A program made the translations under genes and the position numbers. This document shows, one piece after another, positions 1-8,910 of a stretch of DNA of 64,000 nucleotides. The number at the start of each line of letters is the position of its first letter. Positions within the stretch are counted from its first letter, which is position 1. The DNA comes from Actimicrobium sp035984655 (GTDB lineage: Bacteria; Pseudomonadota; Gammaproteobacteria; Burkholderiales; Burkholderiaceae_D), in the NCBI RefSeq assembly GCF_035984655.1, contig NZ_JAXCHT010000018.1:28970-92969 (forward strand). Direction: 5' to 3'. The notes under the pieces were generated by a model. The model saw only the letters and a list, made by a program, of their open reading frames with translations, made no database searches and had not been told where the DNA came from.

Positions 1-3000
1 AGTCATACACCCAGTCACGACCATTTTCGACCCGGCCAAACGGAATCAATCCGCTGCCGGCGACCGAAGTAATGCTGTTGGCGGCGTAGTTGATGTCCTC
101 GCGCGCGTCGAAGCGAATACTGCCAAACGGTGCGACGACCCAGCCGTCCTGCACGATGTGATCGGCTTGGCCGATCAGCACGCCACTAGCCGACAGCGGG
201 GTGTCAAGCACGGCCGTGCGGCTATTGTTGGCAAACGACAGGGTGCTATTGGCCCCCACTGCGTTCAATGTGAATTTGCTTAGGGTCGTCGGGTAGATCC
301 GACTGGCGCGAAGAGTCACGTCGCCAGTAACGTCAAGCTGACCAAGCGCGCTCAAATCCGTGCTGTCGGCAGGCTTGGTGGTCTGCGGCTGCGACAAATC
401 GGCCCGGGTAACCCCCACCAGGCGAACATCTTCGGCGGCATTGAAATTCGCTTTGCTGAAGCCTTGCAGACTTGTATGGCCGATCAGATCGATCGTGTTG
501 GCGTTGATCGTCAAGGCGGCCTTGCCGGCATCGGTCGCAATGCTGTTTTGTGCAGTCTGATAGCGGGAATCGGCATTACCAAACTGGACGTAGGCGGCAT
601 TGAGAGCGATCACATTGTTGCTGCCGGCATTGGTCGCGGTGAAATTCGGCGCATCCAGAATGATCGATATGGCGGCATTCAATGACAGCGGACCGCCAGT
701 CAGCGAGAACGTCATCAAGTTCTGGCTCTTCAGTCCAAGGCGTGCGAATCCCCCGCCAGAAAACGAGTCGGTTGCCAGCCACGCCTGACCTTCAAGGTCA
801 GCTATTTTGTCGCCGGCTTTCAGGCCGGTCGGAATGTGGCCATTGGCTGCACCATTGGTCAGCGTAAAGACGGGCGCGCCAGTTTCGCCGTTAAGCGCCA
901 CATTCTGCCGATCAATCGCAATCGACAGGCTGCCGCCATTCGAGCCAGCGCCACCCGCACTGCCGCGTGCTGCGCCCGAGAACAGGATGCCTTCGCGCGA
1001 TTGGAGATCAATCGATCCGCCAGCGCTGGATATCTGCTGCAGGTCAGTCACATTGCGCCCGGACAGGAAACTGACCGGCCCCGAAACAGCGCCACTGACG
1101 TCGAAGGTGGAACCGGCCTCAGCGACGATGTAACCAGTCGCCGAAGTCAACCCGCCCGAGGCAAGTACCTGACCAATCTGGATGCGTCCGCCATCGAGTA
1201 CTTCACCGGTGGTGATGCCGTTGCCGTTGGTCGACAGCAAGGCGGCGCTGCCGCGTGCCATCAAGTGGGCATTCGCGCCAAACCAAATGCTGCGGGTGTC
1301 GCTATAAAACGTAGTTGCTGCACCGACTTGCGGCGTCAAGCCGGCGATGATCGTTCCGGCTGGCGCATCAATGGTGCCATCAACAGTCAGCTGATTGCCC
1401 GCCAGCAGTGTCACTGTCGCACCGGGGTCCGTTGTCAGACTGGCGTTGGTGCCGAAGCGCACATTGCCAATCGTGGGGTCAATTTCGCTGGTGGCGCGCA
1501 ACGTCACACTGGTCGGGGTGCGAGAACCAGCCGGTCCGGCAACGTCCAGCAAGGCCGGTGCGGCCACGTCACGCATGGAACCGGAGGCCACCGACGCGTA
1601 ACCTTTGAAGTCGTTGAAGCGCCAGCTGCTGGCGCGCGGCGACAGGCTTGCACCGGCGGCAACGTCAAGATTGCCCAATGCGCCGATATCGAATTTGGTA
1701 AAACCGCCTTGCGAGAACAGGGCTTCCTGCAGATAGAGATCATTCTCCGGATTCGATGTAGGGATGGCCCCGCCAACAAAAACATTCGCCCCCTGCAGGT
1801 TCAACGTACCGCCCTTGCCCATGCTGTAGGCCGACAGCGACGCCGTGTTATCCAGACGTAACCAGGAGCCACCGGCCAGCGACGCATCGGTGATGATGGC
1901 TTTCAGGCTGATGCTGCCGGCATCGCCTTTCTTGAGCTTTTTCTGCGCACTCAACCACGCGCCGCCGGAAACGTCGATCGCTACATTTTTGCCGATGGTT
2001 AATTCACTGCCGGACAGGTCGAGTTTGCCGCCCTTGGTCACAACATCGCCGGTCGCATTGCCGTTGCCATCACGGCTCGGGCTGGACACGGCAGCATCGT
2101 TGCGCCAGGTGCCAGACAGGTCAAAGTTTGCGCCATCATTGACGGTCGTCGTGCCGAGTGCTTTGGCGCTGACACTGCCACCGCGCGCGGTAACCCCTGC
2201 GTTGAACGCGATATTGCCGACCGTGCCCATTGCCAATTCGCCGCCAGCAGCCAGCGCAACCGGGGCGACCACGTTGATATCGCCTGCAGTAACCGCGGTA
2301 ATGCGGCTGAAGCCAGCTTTGGCCAACGCCACACTATCCAGATCCAGCCGTTTTGCCAGCAATGCCTGATCCGCACTGCCGAGGAGATCAAATGCGTCAG
2401 TTGCGGCAGGTGCCACAGCACTGGACGTGGTGGCGCCACCGATGACGATCTCACCCAAGTAACCGGCGCCAAACAGATTGGCAGTCGACAAACTACTGAT
2501 ACTGTCGTTGCCGATGATCAGCTTGCCACCGAGAGGACGAAGGGTGGAGCCGACTTCGCGTTGATATTGACCAAGCACGGTGTCGGCTTTCAATGCGCCT
2601 TGCATGACGATGACCGGTGCGGAGAACTGCACGGTGCCCGCGTCCTTGCCATTGAAGTAAGCGGCCTCGAAATTGCGTCCGTTAGGCAGGTCGACGACAC
2701 CGTCGTAAATCCGGTTGGCCGAGGCAGTACTCAGGTCATACAACGATCCGCCAAATTTCAACTTGGTAGTGTTGACGTACCCGGCCAAATAGCCGATCTG
2801 CCCGCCGGAGACATTGATGGTGCTTCCGGCGCGTTGAATGATGTCTCCCTCCGACATCACCGTGACCTTGCCGCCAACAGCGGTGCGCTCGCCGACCCCA
2901 CTCGCAATTTTCGCAATGTCAGCGCTGATGTCAGCAATTTGCGTGGTCTTGCGGATATCGAAGCGCAGCGTTTTTCCACGCAGCGATGAGGTGCGCAACA

Positions 3001-4390
3001 ACACGTTGTCGGCCACCTCGGACAACAACTGCACGGCAATCACATTGCTGTCGGCTGCCAGTTTGGTGTCCTTGCCGCCGGAGACGTCAATCAAACTGCC
3101 GGCGCCAAAATCGACCCTACTGTCGTTCTGGATCACGTCCGGGGACGTTGGATTTGCCCGCGCAGTGATGGAGACGTTGCCGCTCTGCGCCAGAATCTGC
3201 GCGTTGTCCTGGATGAAAATGTGCGAACCCGACAAGTCCACCTGCGACTGCTTGAACGCTGGATCGGTTGGTCCGAATGTGCCGGTCGATTTGTCGTCGA
3301 CCACGCTGATCTGGGTCCGGCTGGCGGCTCCCAAGGTCAGCGTGCCGCCGTGCGTAGCCGTCGCATTGTCAGTAACGGCGCCCTTGTCAGCGCCATCTCT
3401 GGCGCGCAGATAAATTGATCCGTTCAAATTGAGGGAAGTCGTCGCCGAGACATTGCCAAGCTGATTGACTGCAAGACCAACCAGCGTGGCATTGCCGCGC
3501 TCGACATTGATCATACCGGTGGCGCCATTGGTTGCGGCACCGCCGGCAGTTGTCAAATTGCTGTTGGAAACTTCAACCAAAACGCCGCGCATGCTGGCAT
3601 CACTTGGTGCGGCCAGATACACCTTACCGCCAGCAGCCAACACGACCTGCCCATCCGGCGCGGACAAGGCGCCGTTGTTGGTAACACTCTGTCCTACCAG
3701 TAAAATCTTCCCGCCACGCTGGGCGTTGAGCGAGGCCCTGCCGCTGCCATCGCCCTCAACCAGAACTGAACCGAGCGTGCCTGCATACGACGGGTCGGCG
3801 GCAAAAATCGGTGCCAGATTCGGCTGCAGGATACCGCCCAGAAAACGGCTATCGTCAATCTTCAGCGTGGTCGCGACCAGCGTGTTCACATTGATGTTGG
3901 CGGTCTTACCAAACACAATGCCGTTTGGATTGTAGATGTACACATGCCCGTTGGCATTGAGCGCGCCATCGATAAAACTCTGGCTGAGGCCACCGTCGAC
4001 TTTGTTCAGCAACACCGCAGTTGACGAGGGCTGCACGACATTCAAGGTCGCGTCGGAGCCGATGTCAAAGCCCTCCCAGCTCAAGATACCGGCCGGGCCG
4101 GTCTGGGTGATGGTTGCGGTATTGCCGCTCACCGAATAAGGCGCGAAGGTTCCGGCCACGGTGCGTGGCGATCGCACGGTGGTGCTGCCCACTGCCAGCG
4201 GTTGACTCGCCGGGCCCGTTGGCAAGCTGGTCGCAATCCGCGGCGTGCGCACTGTTTGCGCGGCAGCGCCGACGCACACGAGTGCGCCCGTCGCCATCAG
4301 AACGGTAACGCTGGCCAATCCAGGCAAACGTCGATAGAACGATGGCAGGGTGCGCATGATTTTCTTCTTTGATTCAGTGAGCTGGTTCAT
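1..4390 (-). CDS. TpsA: filamentous-haemagglutinin-family exoprotein of a two-partner secretion system, 3' end beyond window
   Basis: An open frame runs from 4390 to base 1 without a stop, giving about 1463 residues of a longer protein. The start ATG at 4388-4390 overlaps the TGA of the upstream transporter gene (TGATG), which implies translational coupling; an in-frame ATG at 4357 is an alternative. The N-terminus has a long signal peptide (basic KKK stretch, hydrophobic core, cleavage near GAAAQ). It is followed by a haemagglutination-activity/TPS domain with the NPNGIVFG motif typical of TpsA proteins. The rest is Gly/Ala/Asn/Thr-rich and repetitive, as expected for a beta-helix. It should be secreted through the neighbouring TpsB pore, as an adhesin or other surface exoprotein. 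The C-terminal effector, if any, lies outside the window. The family call is firm; the function is inferred. Confidence 0.9.
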   Translation of the reverse strand, partial: MNQLTESKKKIMRTLPSFYRRLPGLASVTVLMATGALVCVGAAAQTVRTPRIATSLPTGPASQPLAVGSTTVRSPRTVAGTFAPYSVSGNTATITQTGPAGILSWEGFDIGSDATLNVVQPSSTAVLLNKVDGGLSQSFIDGALNANGHVYIYNPNGIVFGKTANINVNTLVATTLKIDDSRFLGGILQPNLAPIFAADPSYAGTLGSVLVEGDGSGRASLNAQRGGKILLVGQSVTNNGALSAPDGQVVLAAGGKVYLAAPSDASMRGVLVEVSNSNLTTAGGAATNGATGMINVERGNATLVGLAVNQLGNVSATTSLNLNGSIYLRARDGADKGAVTDNATATHGGTLTLGAASRTQISVVDDKSTGTFGPTDPAFKQSQVDLSGSHIFIQDNAQILAQSGNVSITARANPTSPDVIQNDSRVDFGAGSLIDVSGGKDTKLAADSNVIAVQLLSEVADNVLLRTSSLRGKTLRFDIRKTTQIADISADIAKIASGVGERTAVGGKVTVMSEGDIIQRAGSTINVSGGQIGYLAGYVNTTKLKFGGSLYDLSTASANRIYDGVVDLPNGRNFEAAYFNGKDAGTVQFSAPVIVMQGALKADTVLGQYQREVGSTLRPLGGKLIIGNDSISSLSTANLFGAGYLGEIVIGGATTSSAVAPAATDAFDLLGSADQALLAKRLDLDSVALAKAGFSRITAVTAGDINVVAPVALAAGGELAMGTVGNIAFNAGVTARGGSVSAKALGTTTVNDGANFDLSGTWRNDAAVSSPSRDGNGNATGDVVTKGGKLDLSGSELTIGKNVAIDVSGGAWLSAQKKLKKGDAGSISLKAIITDASLAGGSWLRLDNTASLSAYSMGKGGTLNLQGANVFVGGAIPTSNPENDLYLQEALFSQGGFTKFDIGALGNLDVAAGASLSPRASSWRFNDFKGYASVASGSMRDVAAPALLDVAGPAGSRTPTSVTLRATSEIDPTIGNVRFGTNASLTTDPGATVTLLAGNQLTVDGTIDAPAGTIIAGLTPQVGAATTFYSDTRSIWFGANAHLMARGSAALLSTNGNGITTGEVLDGGRIQIGQVLASGGLTSATGYIVAEAGSTFDVSGAVSGPVSFLSGRNVTDLQQISSAGGSIDLQSREGILFSGAARGSAGGAGSNGGSLSIAIDRQNVALNGETGAPVFTLTNGAANGHIPTGLKAGDKIADLEGQAWLATDSFSGGGFARLGLKSQNLMTFSLTGGPLSLNAAISIILDAPNFTATNAGSNNVIALNAAYVQFGNADSRYQTAQNSIATDAGKAALTINANTIDLIGHTSLQGFSKANFNAAEDVRLVGVTRADLSQPQTTKPADSTDLSALGQLDVTGDVTLRASRIYPTTLSKFTLNAVGANSTLSFANNSRTAVLDTPLSASGVLIGQADHIVQDGWVVAPFGSIRFDAREDINYAANSITSVAGSGLIPFGRVENGRDWVYD

Positions 4391-6018
4391 CAGTAATCCC
4401 AAATCAGGCGGGCATGGACCCGGTTGCTGCCGGCTTTGGTGACATCGCCATCGTCAAATGCATGCGCCCAATCGAGCTCAAGCGCCAATGCGCGTGGCGC
4501 GCTGACTCGCATGCCGATGCCGGCGCCGCGGATTTGCTGAATGGCGGGTTGGGGCGAGACTGCCTCGAAAGTACGCAGACGTGCGGCGTCGGCAAATGCC
4601 AGCGCGGTGACAGCCCACAGCGAAGTTTCGCCAGCGGGTTTGAATTGCGGTGTACGCAGCTCCAGCGAAGCACGCAATGCGGAATCACCTGCCCGTTCGC
4701 CTTCCAGATATCCGCGTACGCTTTCGGCACCGCCAGCGGTAAATTGCTCGTTGCTGACCAGTGGGCCGGACGCCAATTGCATCTCAACCTTGCCGGACAC
4801 CGACCAGCGGCCAATCGGCTGCACGCGCGACAAACCGGTGCGCAACGCCAGATAGTCAGCACTTGCGCCAAAACGTTTGCCGCCAAACTCGGCGTCGTTA
4901 TTGCCGAAGAAGCTCCGCAATCCCAAGGTCGCCGTCGCGTCGAAGGTGGTTAACGTGTTCTTGCCGAACCAGTTCGCCGTGTAAGTCGCTACGAGTGGCA
5001 CGTATTTGATCGGTGTTTCAACCGAACCGGCGCCAACTACGGACACCGCCTGCTTCACATTCTTGAAATCCAGTCCGCCCGACAACGTGTAGGCGAAATC
5101 GTCGGAGCTCGCTGCGGGCAATGCATAACGGAGTCCAAAGATATCCACGTTACCCAAAACGCCCAGGCCAGGAGAATTGGCCAGCGATGCGACCGAACTG
5201 CGCGAGCGCACCGCATACAGTGTCAAGGCATCGCCATCTTTACCGAGCGGCATCACATAGGTGCCGGACAACACCTTCACCTCGTCGGTTTTTTGCGGTG
5301 AAGTTTGCACCGACACGCCAATGCTGTGGCCGAGTTGCCAAAGATTGTCGTAACGCAGCGAAGCCGACAGTCGCGCTTCAGAGGTATTTGGGGATTGGCG
5401 ATTGCTCAATTCGACGCTGCCATGCAGCGGCAACTTGTCTTCGACATCCAGATGTACTTCCACCGTACCGGGCACTTTTCCGGCAAGGAGTACTGGCGTG
5501 ACCTTCATGTCAGCACCGCGATTGACGGTCCCCAGCTGTGCCTGCATCTGATTGAAGTTCGGCACGTTGCCTTCAGCCAGCTCCGGTACTTGTGCCTTGA
5601 TACCACTGAGCGTGTGGTATTCGGATCCCTTGACGCGCAAGCGATCAACCGTTGCCTCCACCACATGGAGCGCAACGACACCCGAGTCCACGTTCTGTTC
5701 CGGGATCGACACCACCACGGTCAGATACCCGGCATCGTGATAGGTACGCTCCAGTTCGGCACGGGCGGCTTCGACTTCCACCAGACTTTTACGCTCTCCA
5801 AGGTAAGGCATCACGGCCCGCTCGATGTCGATATCCGCCAGACGGCTGTTGCCATCGATTTGATATTCGAAGATGTCAAAGCGCGGCGCGTCGGCTGCTT
5901 CCGGCGATGCGATTTGTGCCGATACTGGTGCAACCGCGAACGCAAGCGAGAGCGCCAAACACATTCCCGATAGAAGGATGGAAGATGGCAAAAAGGATGG
6001 GAAGTGTCGGATTTTCAT
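4390..6018 (-). CDS. TpsB: ShlB/FhaC-type outer-membrane transporter with POTRA domain
   Basis: This 542-residue protein has a signal peptide (MKIRHFPSF..., cleavage near PVSAQ). A ShlB-type POTRA region follows at roughly residues 50-180, and then a beta-barrel rich in alternating aromatic residues ending in WDY, a C-terminal aromatic signature of outer-membrane proteins. The frame is open up to 6150, but the ATG at 6018 is chosen because it begins the signal peptide directly. It recognises and translocates the adjacent TpsA, whose start overlaps this stop codon. The transporter-first order with overlap suggests coupled synthesis. No strong Shine-Dalgarno is seen before 6018. Confidence 0.93.
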   Translation of the reverse strand: MKIRHFPSFLPSSILLSGMCLALSLAFAVAPVSAQIASPEAADAPRFDIFEYQIDGNSRLADIDIERAVMPYLGERKSLVEVEAARAELERTYHDAGYLTVVVSIPEQNVDSGVVALHVVEATVDRLRVKGSEYHTLSGIKAQVPELAEGNVPNFNQMQAQLGTVNRGADMKVTPVLLAGKVPGTVEVHLDVEDKLPLHGSVELSNRQSPNTSEARLSASLRYDNLWQLGHSIGVSVQTSPQKTDEVKVLSGTYVMPLGKDGDALTLYAVRSRSSVASLANSPGLGVLGNVDIFGLRYALPAASSDDFAYTLSGGLDFKNVKQAVSVVGAGSVETPIKYVPLVATYTANWFGKNTLTTFDATATLGLRSFFGNNDAEFGGKRFGASADYLALRTGLSRVQPIGRWSVSGKVEMQLASGPLVSNEQFTAGGAESVRGYLEGERAGDSALRASLELRTPQFKPAGETSLWAVTALAFADAARLRTFEAVSPQPAIQQIRGAGIGMRVSAPRALALELDWAHAFDDGDVTKAGSNRVHARLIWDY

Positions 6019-6171
6019 GGCAACGGGAGTATCTGGTTTTTTTGTTACGTGTTGATGACTGCGGGCATTGCATCGGCACATCGGAAAATGAAGATTCACA
6101 CAACAGCGCAAGCGAAAATAAGCATTCCGCATTCCCCTCCAGCTAACCAAGGGAAAGTGGAATGCCTAAAT

Positions 6172-6205
6172 CAAAAAAGCGACCCCTCTGATTTAGAGGG
6201 GTCGC
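6172..6205 (-). terminator. Rho-independent terminator of the PstS-like gene
   Basis: A perfect 11-bp stem (6179-6189 with 6195-6205, five-base loop) is followed on the minus strand by six T residues (6178-6173). It lies about 40 bases past the stop of the PstS-like gene. It separates that transcript from tpsB. Confidence 0.88.
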
Positions 6206-6246
6206 GGACTGCGACCTTCAGGGTGTTACCACCCTTTTGCTAAGTC

Positions 6247-7608
6247 TTAGTTGATTGCAGGTTGGCAGTTGTTGCCGCCGCGGTTGACGTACGACTGCTT
6301 GCCGCCAGCTGCGTATGTCAAACCGTCGAGGTAAGCGATACCCGTCAGGTTGTGCTTGGTCGAATCTTTCAGACCGGTGATGACTTTTTCAGCCAAGGCT
6401 TGGGTGATTGCTGGGGCAGCGGTTTTGTACATTGCCGACATTTCGAAAGCAAATGGATAGCGGCCCGAAGCGAATGCATTGCGGTTCAGCGTATCGGCAG
6501 TGCCGTCAGCCTTGAAGTTCGGGCTCACGCCATCGATCTTCACGTAGCGCCATGCGCCAGCGGTGGTCACTGCTGGGTTTTCCAGCGAGATGACACCGAT
6601 ACCGTACCCAGCGACAGCAGTTGCCTTGCCAGTGGTCAGACGATCCGTCACGCCGCCCGTGCCTTTCTCTTCTGTGACCATGTATGGATCTGCACCGGTG
6701 TATTGAGCATCAGCAGCGCCAACAGTTGTCAACGCGCCAAAACGACCCTGCAGACCACAGTAGTTGTTTGCAAAGAACAGGTTTGACGAAGCTTGTGTAC
6801 CCGAAGTGTCGGTGCGGCGAACGACTGTCAGGTTTGTTGCATCGCCATTACCCAACAACTGGCCGGCCGATTTGATCGAACCTTGCACCGAGATCAAGCT
6901 GGCGTAGTCAGCACGGGTGATTGATGGCTGGTTTGCGGCAGTATCGCTACCACCGACCAAACCCTGGGCGGTTTGCAGAGCGGAGTACAGGGCCGAGTTG
7001 ACAACCACGCCAAAACCCTGGAATGCGGTTGGCTTGATGGTCAGGTCGGACAGCGCAACGGCGCCGCCGACTGGGGCCAGAACCAGAGCACCCGGCACCA
7101 GCTCGCCCGGATACACGTCAGCCAGCGCCATGTCAACTTCAACACCGTCAACTGATGGTGTCGAGCATGTCGAAGCGTAGCCATTCGGGCTTGTTGCGGT
7201 GATTGCCGTAGCAACTGCAGCGGAGCAACCAGCATTACCAACCGTGACGATCTTGCTTTCGGTTTCGTTCTTGGCGTTCGACAGCAACTGGTTCACGCCT
7301 TGGGCTGAACCGTTGGTGCTGTTGTAAGCAACGTACAGACGCACTGATGTGCCGCCTGTCAATTTTGCCAGTGACATGCCATAGAAACCGACGGTCTTTT
7401 GACCGGCGACTTCGGTGACCTTGATTACATCAGCTGGCGTGGCGAACAAATCGGCGGGAACAACGACCGACACACCACCTTTTTGTGCGGAAGCGCCGCC
7501 GATGTAGAACGTCAGTTCTGGTGCTTGCGATGTGATGTCCAGCGGCAGTGCGAAAGCTGAAGCGGAGCACAGTGCGACGCATGCAGCAACGATTGATTTG
7601 ATTTTCAT
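6247..7608 (-). CDS. Secreted PstS-like substrate-binding-fold protein (orphan)
   Basis: This 453-residue protein has a clear signal peptide (MKIKSIVAACVALC..., cleavage near AFA-LP). The mature part shows the organisation of phosphate/PstS-like periplasmic binding proteins: an early YIGGASAQ segment, a central RTDTSGTQAS phosphate-loop-like motif near residue 270 and a GYGIGVISLEN stretch. Several Cys residues could form disulphides. No pstCAB transport genes lie nearby. A PEP-CTERM gene precedes it by 81 bases on the same strand and a strong terminator follows. The frame extends to 7647, but 7608 starts the signal peptide. The fold is likely; a role in phosphate scavenging, adhesion or a surface layer cannot be told apart here. 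Confidence 0.75.
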   Translation of the reverse strand: MKIKSIVAACVALCSASAFALPLDITSQAPELTFYIGGASAQKGGVSVVVPADLFATPADVIKVTEVAGQKTVGFYGMSLAKLTGGTSVRLYVAYNSTNGSAQGVNQLLSNAKNETESKIVTVGNAGCSAAVATAITATSPNGYASTCSTPSVDGVEVDMALADVYPGELVPGALVLAPVGGAVALSDLTIKPTAFQGFGVVVNSALYSALQTAQGLVGGSDTAANQPSITRADYASLISVQGSIKSAGQLLGNGDATNLTVVRRTDTSGTQASSNLFFANNYCGLQGRFGALTTVGAADAQYTGADPYMVTEEKGTGGVTDRLTTGKATAVAGYGIGVISLENPAVTTAGAWRYVKIDGVSPNFKADGTADTLNRNAFASGRYPFAFEMSAMYKTAAPAITQALAEKVITGLKDSTKHNLTGIAYLDGLTYAAGGKQSYVNRGGNNCQPAIN

Positions 7609-7689
7609 GTTGATATCTCGATAAGTGGGTTGAATTGATGTTGTCAAGAAAGGTGACGCGCAGATACCTGGCGCGCCACCTTCAAAAAA

Positions 7690-8478
7690 TTACTTGGCCG
7701 AATTGCGACGACGAGCGATACCACCGACGAGCATCAGACCAGCGATCATCATTGCGTAGGTCGTTGGCTCTGGAACTGCCGAGACGGTTACAGCGGAGAT
7801 GCTCGAACCATCGAAGTTGAACGAAAAGGCGTTGTTATAGGCTGTGTTGGCTGCCAGGGCGCCAGTAGTAGTACGTGCAAAATACGTAAACGCTGCAGCG
7901 GTACCAATTGCATTGGCATTCGAGAAGGTCAAACCACTACCCAGATTGTTACCGACGTTTGCGGTGAAGTCATACGCATTGACATACGATGCGTTCACAG
8001 CAACGTTGGCATCGGCCACATTGGTGGCGTTCAAAGCGAGGAAGTTAGCATTAGCCGCAGCGACAGCGGTGGCCAATTTATTGGTCGACTGAGCGGCCAG
8101 TTGAGCAGCTGTAGTACCGGCTGCAACGGTGGTCATCAAGCGTTGGCCATTAACCTGGATTCCGCTACCTTTATATTCACCAACCACGCCCCATGTCGTG
8201 CCGGCCAGCGAGCCACCGACTGAAGCCAAGTAGCTGGTCCAGTTGGCGCCGAGCACCGAAGCGCTGAAGTTTGGCAGGGAGGCATTGGTTGGCAAGAAGT
8301 TGTTGAAAATCATACCGAGGTCTTGCTGGAACGATTTGCCTTGTGTTGCATCGTAGGCGAAGAACACCAGCTCGCCACCGCCAGCTGCCAGTGCATTACC
8401 CTGCTGGATCGAAGCCGAAGCCGAACCAGCAACAGCGATCAGTGCAGCAGCGGCGATAAGTTTAAGTTGCAATTTCAT
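7690..8478 (-). CDS. PEP-CTERM sorting-signal exoprotein
   Basis: This 262-residue protein has a signal peptide (cleavage near SASAS) and ends with VPEPTTYAMMIAGLMLVGG followed by ARRRNSAK. That is the PEP motif, TM helix and basic tail recognised by exosortases. The mature part is rich in Ala, Asn and Thr, as is common for these exoproteins, and has no recognisable enzyme motif. A GGGAG Shine-Dalgarno lies about six bases before the ATG. It probably goes to the cell surface or extracellular matrix through an exosortase encoded elsewhere. Confidence 0.9.
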   Translation of the reverse strand: MKLQLKLIAAAALIAVAGSASASIQQGNALAAGGGELVFFAYDATQGKSFQQDLGMIFNNFLPTNASLPNFSASVLGANWTSYLASVGGSLAGTTWGVVGEYKGSGIQVNGQRLMTTVAAGTTAAQLAAQSTNKLATAVAAANANFLALNATNVADANVAVNASYVNAYDFTANVGNNLGSGLTFSNANAIGTAAAFTYFARTTTGALAANTAYNNAFSFNFDGSSISAVTVSAVPEPTTYAMMIAGLMLVGGIARRRNSAK

Positions 8479-8766
8479 GAGGTAACTCCCAGAGGTTTTA
8501 GAGAAAAAGGTAATGCATCAATTTGCGCCAACATCATGTCGGCAGGGCAAGTGAAATTCGGGTCCTGGCACAACTGCTGTTTGCGTCCTGACTCTATGAG
8601 CGAGCCACTCTTCAAACCCCTGGTTGCCGGTCCTGCCTGCTTCCCACAAGTGTTAGAACTATAGAAAGAATTGGTGGCACGACTCACCAGCGCGTACACC
8701 ATTTTTAGGGACTGTTCAGACCATCATTGATAGTCCATTCGGATCACGTAACAATGTATTAACTGT

Positions 8767-8783
8767 CTTATTCAATGAATAAG
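8767..8783. promoter_or_regulatory. Palindrome 1 upstream of the PEP-CTERM gene (possible operator)
   Basis: CTTATTCA-A-TGAATAAG is a perfect 8-bp inverted repeat with a one-base centre, typical of a dimeric regulator's site. It lies about 300 bases upstream of the PEP-CTERM start. Confidence 0.35.
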
Positions 8784-8791
8784 TTTCCATG

Positions 8792-8808
8792 TGGAATTTT
8801 TAATTCCA
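8792..8808. promoter_or_regulatory. Palindrome 2 upstream of the PEP-CTERM gene (possible operator)
   Basis: TGGAATT-TTT-AATTCCA is a perfect 7-bp inverted repeat centred 25 bases from the first palindrome. Two different symmetric sites close together in an AT-rich intergenic region suggest regulatory binding, but no regulator can be named. Confidence 0.35.
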
Positions 8809-8835
8809 AAAGTTAATTTGTGTGTCTGAAAAGTT

Positions 8836-8858
8836 CCCGAAAATTTCGATTTTTCGGG
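8836..8858. terminator. Weak hairpin beyond the TPR glycosyltransferase gene
   Basis: The stem CCCGAAAA/TTTTCGGG has a seven-base loop. It lies about 50 bases after the minus-strand stop at 8911, and the downstream T-run is interrupted. On the plus strand TTTT follows it directly, so it might act in either direction. Confidence 0.35.
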
Positions 8859-8910
8859 TTTTCCGGGATTGAAGAGGAAGCGGATTTGGCGCGTGGAGCG
8901 CGAACGAAAA

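Larger units (their letters stand above)
8479..8910. other. Intergenic region with two adjacent palindromes; no gene
   Basis: This 432-base gap separates the PEP-CTERM gene from the end of the TPR glycosyltransferase gene. It is AT-rich around 8730-8870. It holds two perfect palindromes (listed separately) and a hairpin at 8836-8858. I see no convincing reading frame; it most likely carries the PEP-CTERM gene promoter. Confidence 0.6.

Noticed and set aside
836..1861. 341-residue plus-strand frame
   Set aside because: Antisense to tpsA; a by-product of its repetitive, GC-rich codon pattern, without family features.
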